From: Alentia gelatinosa
Taxonomy: Eukaryota > Annelida > Polychaeta > Phyllodocida > Polynoidae
NCBI GenBank assembly: GCA_950022655.1
Contig: OX465583.1
Span: forward strand, 37,599,360-37,663,359
Length of the DNA stretch: 64,000 bases
Direction: 5' to 3'
The translations under genes and the position numbers were made by a program. Positions 1 to 10,800 of this stretch are shown here, piece by piece. Every line of letters begins with the position of its first letter. Position 1 is the stretch's first letter. A model generated the notes under the pieces. That model was not told the origin of the DNA. It saw only the letters and a list, made by a program, of their open reading frames with translations, and did no database searches.

Positions 1-1622
1 TTACTCCTTAATGTCATCCTAAAGATAAGTCAACTATAATGTATGGCTTGAAGTGCTTACATTTTCTAGTGTATATGTATATTTATATGGCAAAGCCATT
101 GATAATTGAACTGTTCAATATCTAACCAACGAGTATAGGGAAAGTCTAACCCATGCGAAATCGAAGCGAATAGATAAATCTAAGTAACCTGCGGATATAG
201 TTAGGTATAATACCAATACTTGGGGTACAAGAAACACGAGTAGGTGGCAACAGGTATATATAGAATAAAAAATGTTTTCCACTTCACAAATACCCCCCCC
301 CCCCACCTGCAATCACCCCCAGAGGCAGCGGGGGCCACTGACCCCGGAATGCAATAATTTTATAAAATAAACTTATAGAAAGAACCTGATCCTCAGACAG
401 GGGGCACAAAGAGTAAATTGATCCAGTAGAATTGCACAGGTAAATAAATATGGCAGGGCACAGTTAAGTCATTGAGGTGTCTACATGAAATTAAAATTAT
501 GTTTGAACTACTACGGTGTTACTTTGGTTTGTCTTTTTTTGGTATTAGCTGCTTTTATTTCGGAAAGTCGCACATCAAGGTATCCTAGTTGGAGAAAAGT
601 GACATTCTCATAAAAGGCAATCTTATGTAGATCAGTCATGAAAATGCGTAGAACAGTTAATTCTTCCTGTGGTCAAGCCATCATGGTCGGGCTATTGTAG
701 GGTGTTTGATGACTTTTAATTATGAGTGAGATAAGATAGAGCTTTAACAATTCAAGCGGGGGAACAAATGAACTTCAAACTCACGATTCTTTTACAAATT
801 GTTTGTCATTTCATTGTGGAAATGACTGGGGATCCTGGGTACAGGTTCACAACAATAGGATTACTTTAACGGGTATACAAGACATGAAATAAACGTTTTA
901 AAAACAGAAGTTGTTCAGGCAAAGAAGTTTTTGATATCACGATATAGCTCTCGGACTCATTAACAAGAAATTTTTCCTTTGGAATAATTTCCTCCCTTCT
1001 GACTGCAGTAGGTTATTGGCTGGACCGTATTCGATTCGTCATTACGGTGTTTACGAGAAGAGTGCATATGACGTCAACGCTAGATGACGTCAATAGATTC
1101 TAATAACAGTTGCCTAGCAAGGCAAGACTTTATCTAGAATGCAACATTTCCTGAAAAAACTGACCTGTTAATTTGAGTAATAAAAAGATTAGGTTAGAGG
1201 TCCTGGGAATTTCATTATGAAAATCAAACAAAGCATCAAGAATGTGATCACTGTTGTATTCAAGTCGCTGATTATAGAATTTGATATGAATAGATAGATT
1301 CCTAGAATACAACATAGTCAACAACTTCAATGCGATAGATAGTGCTCAAAGCATATCTGCTTCGAGGTTAGGACATTTGCGAAGTAAACATTGTCTGAGA
1401 CAACAACTGTTAAAGGTCATGAGTGTCAACGATGATATTGAAATAGGTATTTCAGTCAAGGAAAAAATTCGTATATTATATTCTCATGGGTAAGATTGTT
1501 TCTTCTCATCCATCGGTTCAACAATTGTCCATATAACAGTTTTAAAACCATGGCTTAAAAACCATATAAAATGCCTAAGGCTATGTTCAAATTATAAAAA
1601 AAAGACAAAACCACGTTACAGC

Positions 1623-1626
<4 letters not shown>
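1..1626. other. AT-rich intergenic DNA
   Basis: No gene seen. Holds a 12-base C run at 293-304 and a tandem pair of perfect CREs at 1068-1093. Otherwise nothing stands out. Confidence 0.6.
1068..1093. promoter_or_regulatory. Tandem pair of perfect CRE sites
   Basis: The 10-mer ATGACGTCAA occurs at 1068-1077 and again at 1084-1093, a 16-bp repeat in the same orientation. TGACGTCA is the full CREB/ATF consensus. Function is inferred. Confidence 0.5.
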
Positions 1627-1714
<88 letters not shown>

Positions 1715-1743
1715 CATACATATTCATTTATACATTGGGACAA

Positions 1744-1805
<62 letters not shown>
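1627..1805. repeat. Two (TA)n microsatellites
   Basis: Uninterrupted TA repeats at 1627-1710 and 1748-1805, separated by a 37-bp spacer with four CATA units. Each could extrude as a cruciform and they are prone to length change. Confidence 0.95.
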
Positions 1806-1808
<3 letters not shown>

Positions 1809-2209
1809 CATGTACATATTGTTATGCAGTGCCCACTGTCTTGGAAAGTTTATGAGCCAAATTGGGCAGCCACTAGGTTTAGGGTATATTGCTAATTTCT
1901 CCCTTGTAAAAGCTTTATCTAACAATCTTAGACAGAAATCCGTGGTTGTTTTATGTGCTTTTCGTAGTGGAGGCATCTGTAGAATGGGCTGCACTGTATT
2001 CAGTCAATAACACGCTCAGGTCACCACTGTCCCTCGTGTCCCACACCCCTCATCGATACCCTGCATCCTTATTGACAACCCCTTGTCGGCATCACCCCTT
2101 TTACCCCCGCACTATTCCCTCCCCCATCACTTACCCAAACCTCAAATAGGCCACATCCCAACACCCACCCTTGTACCCGCCCGGCTTAGGGCATTCACCC
2201 CCTGGAGGG
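1806..2209. other. Unique sequence, no feature seen
   Basis: Transition from the TA repeat to a C-rich stretch (2020-2200). Nothing recognisable. Confidence 0.5.
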
Positions 2210-2540
2210 ACTGTCCGCTCCCTCTTAGCTCCGTAGTTATCATTGTCCAGCCCCGGGAGGGCGGGTGGGCGGGCGGACGGGGTCCGGGGACGGCCAAGCA
2301 GTGACGGGCGGGACAGAGGGGCTGGCCGGCCGGGAGGACAGTGCTAAATAACGGCCGCCACCCCAGGGGAACCCCGGCGGACTCCCGGGTGAGCGTGACC
2401 GGCACATAAATCGCCTTGGCGGGCATAAAGAATCTGATAATTCGCTGGCCAGCATGCGCGAGTCGCTCCTGGAATGAATGTTTGATTACCCGGCGCGCCG
2501 AGCAGCTCACAACCCCGGGCTACTTTTCGCCTTGTTCTTC
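2210..2540. promoter_or_regulatory. GC-rich island with AT-rich core
   Basis: GC/CpG-dense sequence containing a non-repetitive core (about 2395-2500) with TGATTACC and CTGATAATTC homeodomain-like sites. This composition pattern recurs in islands through the window and resembles conserved enhancers. Conservation cannot be judged here. Confidence 0.35.
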
Positions 2541-2559
2541 TATTCTTCCCTCCATGGTG

Positions 2560-3350
2560 CCCTCCATGGTCTCATGGCCACGACGTATGGAGACCATCAG
2601 GCGACTGCCACGGGAGAGGGGCGGCACAGGGGTGGGCGGCACAGGAGTGGGCGGTACAGGAGGGGACGGGGTGGGAGGATTTCTTGTAAAGAAGGGGGAA
2701 AGAGGGGATTACGAATGATGCAGGATGGATAAAGAGAAAGAGGAATGGATGGACAGAGGATGAAATAGATAGACCATGGGAAGAGGGCAGAAGGCAAGAG
2801 GGATAGACTACGGGCATGAGGGAGGGTAAGAATAGAAGCAAAGGAAGATAATGTTGGGGAGCGGTAGATGGAAGGGAGAGTAGAGGGAGAAAGGGCAAAA
2901 TGAATGGATATAACAGTGATTAAGCAAGGAGAGAAGTGAGTAAGAAGGAGGATGGTAAGAAGTAAGACAAGGATAGTAAGGACAAAAGAAGGAAGGAAGA
3001 AAGAGAAGGTGAAAGTAGAAAGGGTAGGAAAGGTAGGAAGTAGAACATGAGAGGGAAACGGGGTAATATAGGTGGAAGAGATATAATGACGTGAAATGAG
3101 GAGAAAAGGGGAATGAGGGAGGATGACAATGAAAGAGAAGAAGAGGAGTAGAAGGAAAGAGGGAAAGAGAATGAAAAAAACGAGGAAACTTGCTATACTA
3201 CACGATGCTAAGATGAGAGAAAGGAAATAAGCAGAGAAAGATGAGCAAGAGAGAAATTCTAGACAAGAGCATACACGCGGGGAGGAGTTCTACAGGGTAG
3301 GGAGTAAACCGTGGGGATAAGATGGAAGAGCTGGGAAGAAGGAACAGCAT
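2560..3350. repeat. Purine-rich strand tract
   Basis: About 0.8 kb in which the plus strand is overwhelmingly A and G without a strict repeat unit. The minus-strand frames here encode only Leu/Ser/Pro/Phe-rich low-complexity sequence. Confidence 0.8.
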
Positions 3351-3970
3351 CTGTAGTTGCACGATAATTTGTCTAGTTATTAACCACCATCAAGCCCCCG
3401 ACTCGCGCACCTCAAGTCGCCCTCGTGGTTATATCGGCCAACCTCCACCCGCCAAGAATAATTACAAGCCGCCATAATGATGGTTATTTCATGACACAGC
3501 GGGGACTCTCCTAGCGTGGTAGGTCCCACACACCCCGTCCACCCCGCCCTACCCATGGTCTCTCCTTCCATTACACCCCTAGTCCCGGTCATCTCAATAT
3601 CACTAAACCCCCTTCCCTTCACCCCTCGATACTCACACATCATCCATCCTTTCACTCCCTACATTTTCTTCACTGACATAATTAACTTTCAGTTTATTCC
3701 CTTTCCTCCAACGATTTATGTATTCCCTCCCAGAGTGTCTCTGACACAACTTGTCGCCCTTTTGCATGCAAAGGGAGGGAGATCTTGCATATAAGTTAAG
3801 CTTGGTACTCCACTGAAGTCTCTATTAATTCGCTGTGTTCTGTTCTCATCATCCCCATCATCATATACACAATGGCAATTCCATATACCTTGTATGTTAT
3901 CAATATCAGGACAATATCGCCATTTATCCTACCCCTAATATAAAATCCCATAGGCTTAACATTGGGTTTC
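3351..3970. other. Pyrimidine-leaning unique sequence
   Basis: C/T-rich plus strand around 3530-3740. No gene or regulatory structure recognised. Confidence 0.4.
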
Positions 3971-4022
3971 CGTATGCCACACTGACTGGCATACGAAGTT
4001 TTATATGCCACTAGTGGCATAC
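3971..4022. other. Double TATGCCA/TGGCATA palindrome
   Basis: Two inverted pairs of the same half-site lie side by side: one with a 7-bp spacer (3972-3992) and one forming the perfect 18-bp palindrome TATGCCACTAGTGGCATA (4004-4021). It could bind a dimeric factor or form a small cruciform. Confidence 0.7.
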
Positions 4023-4074
4023 AGCATTGTTATCACGTAATATTCCAAAATCGAGGAGATAGGGTAGGAAAAAA

Positions 4075-4228
4075 ATCAAAACCTGATTCGTTTTAATCTT
4101 GGTCACCGCATTCCACTCCTGAAGTTTTGGCTCCGGACTTCACTCGGCTTCGCCTCATGAAGTTACTTTGCCAAACTTCAGTCGTGGAATACAGTGGCCA
4201 AGATTAAACCTCATCCAGTTTTACGATA
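4075..4228. mobile_element. Foldback (snapback) repeat, MITE-like
   Basis: A left arm (about 4075-4131) and a right arm (about 4170-4228) are inverted copies of each other with few mismatches; blocks such as TTTAATCTTGG, ATTCCAC and GAAGTTT appear in reverse complement on the other side. The roughly 38-nt loop contains a smaller inverted pair (ACTTCA / TGAAGT). No coding capacity. Confidence 0.65.
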
Positions 4229-5489
4229 ATACTCACACAATTGTCCCACGATGTCCCCTTTCTCACATTAATTCTACTCTTCTTCTTTCTTCCATCTACA
4301 CTAGTTTTTTAGTCCACTTTCTCCCCTTCTCTTTCCTTATCCCTCTCCCATGTCTTCTTCCCTCCTCATCTTCCTCTTCATTTTAGTTGCTACCCTTCCT
4401 CCTACACCTCCTCCTCCGTCCGTCCTATCCTCTGACTCCCATTTCACTGCCATGTCATAATGGCCATGCTGTAGTATATCTACATAGTGCACTCCCTTCT
4501 TTCTTGTTCCCTGATCCCATCTTTCCTGAACTGCATGCTCCTGAAACAGACCAACTTTTTCGATTCCGCATCCGTAATTGTCTTTGTTTCACAGGGGCAT
4601 CCCGCCCCTTGTACTTTTTGCTGTGTTTATTCCTCTCTGATTGGCTCCAAACTGTGGCTTGATGTCTGACTCAGTCAGTGAGGCTGCGTTCACTGTTGTG
4701 TTCGTCCTGATTTGATCGTCCTTGTACCAGCCATTGTCTCAGCTCCTCTGTTGCTATTCAATTATTGTTTGTTCTGCCACAAGTGTTCCCTGATTCCTTG
4801 TTGTAATGTTCATTTTTCTTTTTGTGTTTTCATTACACCTTCCCGTTCATACAATATTGTGGTGATATTTGTGACTTAACTAAAAACTACAACTAGGGCC
4901 ATATCACTTGATATGATAAGAATATATGATAGCTATGGTACCCAACGATGAGAGATTCTCTACGTTCGAAATGTTGTTCCAAAAGAATCGATTGCATGCC
5001 TACGTATCAGGAATTGTTCAATTATCATACTTCTTACGTAATTAGATTCAGCTACAGTGTGAAATGTTGCCAGGATAACGTAGCATATGTATTAAGCATC
5101 CTCCCACCTAAAACAATACTAAAATCGGTTCAGACAAGGCATCTAAGAGGCTAATAGGATATGAAAAAGGTATTTAATTGAGAGTTATAGTTAATTTCAT
5201 TCAATAAAGCTGACAGAAATAAAAGTACCATCTCTGCCGGTTTTTCTCAGCACACTAACTAGCTACTGACTATCATTCATAACCATCGTTCCTTCGGTCT
5301 CCTTCCTAGTCCTAACCTTCTTCTTTTAACTCCAGTTGTTTCTGCCTGCCCTGATCGCACCCTACATTGTCTCTATATGTTAATCGACCCATCTGTCTCT
5401 GTGTCTGTCCCCCCTTAACTGTCTTTGCCCGTATCTGTCTACGTTGACTACATCAAGAAAAGAAGTAGGTCTCGCCATCGACAACCAGG
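4229..5489. other. Pyrimidine-rich then AT-rich intergenic DNA
   Basis: The plus strand is C/T-rich at 4250-4440, then mixed. No gene, repeat or island recognised. Confidence 0.45.
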
Positions 5490-5900
5490 TTCGCCCGACT
5501 CATCGATCGTTTTTCCTCCGCTAGGGCGGCGCACTAATTAGTCGACGTTGGCGCCTGCGCACTGACCACGGACAAGCTCTCGCTTATCAACGCGAGATCT
5601 CGCGGCGCGCGTGACTTCCTGTCGAACATCCGGGGCCCGGTGAGTGACAAGTTTCGGTGACGTGTGTCCGTCGAGGCAGCGCCTGACGAAAGAAATGCAA
5701 TGCTAGGAGGTAGGGTCGATAATGAAATATGACCACGGGGACCGGAGGCCCGAGCGGACACTTTTCTTACATGATGTAGATATAATTTTTTCCCTTGTCT
5801 GTAGATAATTGGTAGTGATAGTCGCGACTCACCGATCGCCCTCGAGACCGTGCGTGGACCCCAGGGTCTTGGCAGAGCGTTCCCATGGTGGTGGCGACAT
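5490..5900 (+). promoter_or_regulatory. CpG island with possible promoter and noncoding first exon
   Basis: CpG-dense. It contains a TTGGCGCC E2F-like site, an NRF1-like CTGCGCACTG, the perfect palindrome CGCGAGATCTCGCG (5591-5604), an ETS-type ACTTCCTG, and a strong donor (CCCG then GTGAGTG, GT at 5640-5641). No ATG frame is convincing, so any first exon would be untranslated. Direction is inferred from the donor. Confidence 0.35.
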
Positions 5901-7259
5901 CTGACGGCAGCAGTGGATTAAAGACTCATCAGGACAGTAAGTAGGGCGTCTACAGCAGTAATATTCCCGCCCTAATGACTCTGTCTTTTACAGGACGTAG
6001 ACGGCCCCTCTCCGCTGGCGTCTGCGTCCCTTGGGGCAGACGCCGGACGCTTGAACGTCCTGACTTGAAAGACGTCAAGGTCACTGAGACGCAGCCAAAG
6101 ATGTGACGCAGAGATATGTACATTTCAAGGGATCTTTTTTCTCTCTCGTATTCATCATACACAGACGGAAATCGATCACAACTATAGAAAAGGTGGCTCA
6201 ATATAACACGGAAAGGAGAAAACATTTCCTGTTGCGTGCTTTATATGACACAAGGGTCAGCGATACAGAATGAGAAATGGGATAGGGAAAAATCAAGATG
6301 AACTTAGAATAAATTTGATACAATGTAAATGCTCGGCGAAGTAGTTGACCACATCACTGACACATCTATGACAGAGACAGAGCACAGCGGATCCTGCTGC
6401 CAGTCTCTGTTTTCTTTATGCTCTTCTCAAAGGGTCATGAATTCTGAATCTGCTTGTATTTGAAAGCGAGCGTGCACACGAACGTTTGCCTGTCGAGCCC
6501 CGCCCTATACAACTGCCATAGATCGGCGCTTATCTCGTCACTTTCCCGGCGTAAACTTTATTGGTGACTGACCTTTGTGTTCCACCCTGGAGGAATACCA
6601 CACACTGTGAATGTAAGGTGGTGTGTTAGTGTGTCTGGGTGGAGCAGGGGTGGGAGTGAGGGCATGGCACACGAGCTGGCACATACAGAGCGCAGATGCC
6701 CAGTGTATTTCTCAGTAATTACATCTCCTGCCCCCGACTGGCCGGGCAGGGGACGCCTGTGTCATCCCCGCTCCGCACAACTCCATTGACTCTTATCCCC
6801 CTCCAGAGGGCAGCACATTAATCCCATGGTCCCAGGGTCACGTGACAGTGCTCGATCACATCCGGGTCCTTACCACAGCATCAGATAGGTCCTGATCACG
6901 TGGTTCTGATTTAATGGCGCGTGCACAGGGGCATAGGCGTTAGGGTGGGATGGGGGTGTTGTGAGGAGGTAAAGGGGGGGGGGGGGGGGTTAGCCTTCCA
7001 CAGATCGGTGAGTTTTCTTAGGGAGATTGGAGGTTGGGGGAGAGGCAGCGGGGGTGGGAATACTCCAGTAGGCTCGAGGTTAGGGGAGGTCAGGAGGGCT
7101 TGATGGGGCATACACACGAAGGTGTGGAGGAATATCATAGTTAATCAAAGGTCGATAGGGTGGAGGAGGTGGAGGGAACGGAGGGGGTGCTTGTCAGACG
7201 ACGGGTGGGCCATCATGAGGGGTGCTGGTAGCAACACACCCCCTGTAGAGACTCCATGA
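5901..7259. other. Intergenic DNA with a G run
   Basis: A 16-base G run at 6974-6989 in G-rich surroundings (6930-7180). No gene recognised. Confidence 0.5.
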
Positions 7260-7480
7260 ACCCATGTCTCTCCGCTCCTCCCTCTCCGCCTCCAGGGTCA
7301 GCCCGGGGGCGGAGAATCATTAGCCCGGCCACATTACCGCTGCCCCGCCGGCTGATTTAAGCAGGGCGGCCGATGGCGGGGTCGGAGCCCGGGGTAGGCT
7401 GGGGCCGGGCGCGGGGGTCACGGCTTATCACCGCCCCCCGCCCCGGGATCTCCACCGCTGGGATGGCTACATCACTCAGC
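7260..7480. promoter_or_regulatory. GC-rich island
   Basis: Very GC-rich with embedded AATCATTAGCCC and CTGATTTAAGC stretches, the same style as other islands in the window. Possible enhancer or promoter; no start-site evidence. Confidence 0.3.
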
Positions 7481-8084
7481 CCTCGATAACGCGACAAACC
7501 ACACACAAACCACGGCCAGATAGCAAAGTTTTATACAACCCCTCGCCGTCTTACGTACCGCGGCCTGATAGCAGGGGGTGGCTTTTGCTTGGTTCCACCC
7601 CCTCACAACCCTCACCCACCCCCTTCATCTCCACGGAGAGATGGTGGTTTGGAGGACGTGGTTTTTCTTTAACAGGAACACCTCGTGGTTGTTGTTGGAC
7701 AAGTTTGCGAGAAGATTTTTTACTTCGAGTTGCCCGACTACGTTGACCGTTTTTATATACTACTCATACAGGAGAGAGCCATTTCCACAGTGACATCTAT
7801 CTATACTGCTACCTTTCAAAGAGAGACTAAGTTACTCTATTGTAACCACAGGGACAGGGACAAAATCTAACTGTGATGGGGCTTTGTACGGGAAGATGGT
7901 ACATACATTAACACAATTAGTAGTATAATCAAATCAGCCAAAACACACGCGAAACTTTAACTGGAATATTTTGGAGGGATCTGACAATATATCATGAGTC
8001 CAATATCTTCTAGATCGTTGGCAAGGATAAACCAAGAAGGCAGGATTTACCAGAATTACATTGCAAACGGGAAATGATATCATT
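7481..8084. other. Unique AT-rich DNA, nothing recognised
   Basis: No repeat, island or credible exon seen. Confidence 0.4.
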
Positions 8085-8340
8085 GATTGTATGCTCATCA
8101 TTGATGAATGATGAATTGTAAATAACAATCAAAAGGTTTGGATTTACTTAGTCTATGGGTCATGGTAAAGGTCATGGTCAGCTGGGCACGCACTCGCTGA
8201 CCCTGGCACCCTGTTCCTTATCACAGTGAATAGCACGCTGATAATGAAGGGATAGTGTTTTGTAGCAAGCTAGAAGTCTAGGTGACCACACTAACCGTTA
8301 GGCAGAGTATATGAGCGTGTGGCCAGGCCCAATAACAATT
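8085..8340 (+). repeat. Interspersed repeat family, copy A
   Basis: Shares two blocks with sequences near 18.8 kb and 38.9-39.7 kb: a TATG(C/T)TCATCATTGATGAATG-type block near 8090, and a GGTCATGGTCAGCTGGGCA block at about 8172, followed by a matching AG.GATAGTGTTTTG segment. Boundaries and class are unknown. Confidence 0.55.
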
Positions 8341-10399
8341 CTATGATATGTATAACACGAACATATTGAGAGAAGATATTATTTTGAAGAAGTTATTCAG
8401 CCAGTGCAGTAATCATATAGCATCATAATATCCAAATCCTTCTCAATATACATCCAATATTCATTGCTCTTTCCATGAAACCTGATTTAGGACTGGCTGC
8501 AGCACTTATGCCTGCATTACAATAAGTTAGGCAACTAAATTAGCAATGCTATCCAACGCATAAAAGTACTTATAAAGCTCATATGTGAAATATGAACATA
8601 CATGAGATTGTATGTACCCATATAAGAAGTGACAATTCGGCAGATATGTGGTGTTCTCGGATTGTATATCATGTATAGATGTATCCCACAGGATTCCTCA
8701 CTAAGTCTTTATCATAACTTATTGCCGGGTGATTATTTTATAGATTTTGTTAGTTTAGTGATCTTATCTATCTAATGAAATTCGTGGATTCTGACCAGTG
8801 CTCTTAGATTTAGCATTTTGTATATTCTAAGTGGCCTGCATCAACTATGGTATTTTTCAGATTTTTATAAACAATGATACAATTGACAGGATGGTAGAAA
8901 TGTTTTTGGCCACAATCATCCAATCACACGATGACCACAATCACTCATTTTGGAGGTTGGTTCTCTGAGACTCGGAATATCAAAATGTATTGAGTACGTT
9001 AGCATTTTTCTATCGTCAATGGTTTGTTATTGTGTTCAATATGAATGTTGGTTACAATGGTCACCTTTTCCTCATCTGATTGGGTAATACAATACCCGTA
9101 GGTCGGCATTTAGTTATTGTTAAAATGTTGGTGCTTCAGTGTTGGTAGTTGCGACTACTGAGCAAGTCATTGACATTGAGTCAGTATAAGCAGCCGTAGT
9201 AGACTTTGGCCTTGAAGATATTTCACTCAATAAGGACATCCACTTAGCGATTTTAGCACTTGCGGTAGTTGACATCAACAGCCATGCAAAAGTCGGCAAT
9301 GTACCATTGACTAAACACTGGGAATTTGAGGACAAGTGCTACAAATAATTACAAAACACTCCTTACACTTCATGTCCTATCTATGAGTATCTGTGGCATA
9401 TGATTAACATCACTTTACCAGATACAGTTAACATATAGCATTGTTTGGCATAGTGGAAACTGAGTCCTTGATCATATGTACCGCTAATGTGTTTGTTAAA
9501 CACCTGAGGTACTCACTCGGAGTTTCTGATGTGTCTGGTGGAACATATTGGAGCTACTCATTTTGATGATACTGTCTTATCTCCCGGTATAGCCACTGAA
9601 GTCTTGATAGTGGAATGACCAACGAAGTCTGTGTAAGGCTTCAGTGAAGGTCTCGGCGCAAAGGGACCCTGGAACCAATACCAAAATTATCTGGAATTTA
9701 CTGAATAAGTATATTGGTCTGCCAGGACATAATTATCCGGCAATGATAGTTTCCTCTTATGATTATGCATTAAACGTCGCCTATCAGAGGAATTGACATG
9801 AAAGATTATTGAATTCAAACTTGTCAATCTGAGTCTTAAATGTTTCCAGTGGTTTTAGACCTATGCTTCCCCTTATCAATGCCAGAATGGTGTGCAATTC
9901 ACGCACCACGGGACAATACAAGCACAGTGACATAGTTTGTAAGAAATAAAACATAACCCTTTCATTCAGGTTAAGACAAGAAAACTCGTCTTTTTACACA
10001 ATCATTTCGTGTCAGAAGGACTTAATATTCATAGGGTAATCTTCTCTTTGTGTTCAATGTGTTATTTTACTCTCTCAGTAATGTTTTCGCCCGTGCCTCA
10101 AACTTCAATGAAATATTGATTTTTATAAATGCAGCCTTATGTTTTGACAATCTCATTGTTCAGACACTATTAACAACACATTCTCAGTGGACATACATCT
10201 ACTCGGCACACGCCTACTTACGCGTTATAAATACTATAATGGCATCTGTTTTCACCTCTTTTTCCTCTTTCATTACCAGATCCCACCCTTTACTACCCGA
10301 TGTTGCCACACACAGTTTTGTCGTTCCTCGTTTTTCACTCTGCCACATAACCAAAGAGTGTTTCCCTCGGCGCTCTTGTGCCTGTGCTGAGCTATCAGA
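8341..10399. other. AT-rich intergenic DNA
   Basis: About 2 kb with no gene, island or obvious repeat. Short open frames (for example 9120-9335 minus) have no recognisable content. Confidence 0.5.
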
Positions 10400-10800
10400 G
10401 CAGATGATGTATAGCCCCGGAGCAGCTCAGGAAGCAGCGAACAGGTCGGCCCCAGCATGCCCCAACCCACCAGCAAGCAATGGGCAGGTCGTCGCTGGTA
10501 TGCCCCCGGGGGCGGTGGGCTTGAAGCTTATGGTGGTGTCAAGACGTAACCTTATCTACGGCCCAGAAAAATGACGTCACGAACCTGTAACATGCATCAA
10601 CGCTGTTCCTACAAGCGCCTCGGGTGTGAGATTCGCCGAGCTGCTCGGAGCCCTGCACAATATGTGCTGTGAGAGTGATAGCTTCCGGGCGAACTTTTAG
10701 CTGCCCGCGTGAATATTGTCCACCTCTGACGAGAGTGCTTGTGACAGTAGACGTCCGTTCGCTTTTCTTTCCCTCGGGTCTCACATGAACTTACTGTAAT
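10400..10800. other. Moderately GC-rich block with a CRE
   Basis: Holds a perfect TGACGTCA at 10572-10579. Long open frames cross it but look noncoding. Possible regulatory DNA. Confidence 0.25.

Noticed and set aside
1555..1994. Tyr/Ile alternating frames
   Set aside because: Translations of the TA microsatellites.
10050..10574. 174-codon plus-strand frame
   Set aside because: No domain or coherent composition; it crosses from AT-rich to GC-rich DNA without a coding signature and has no convincing splice or promoter context.
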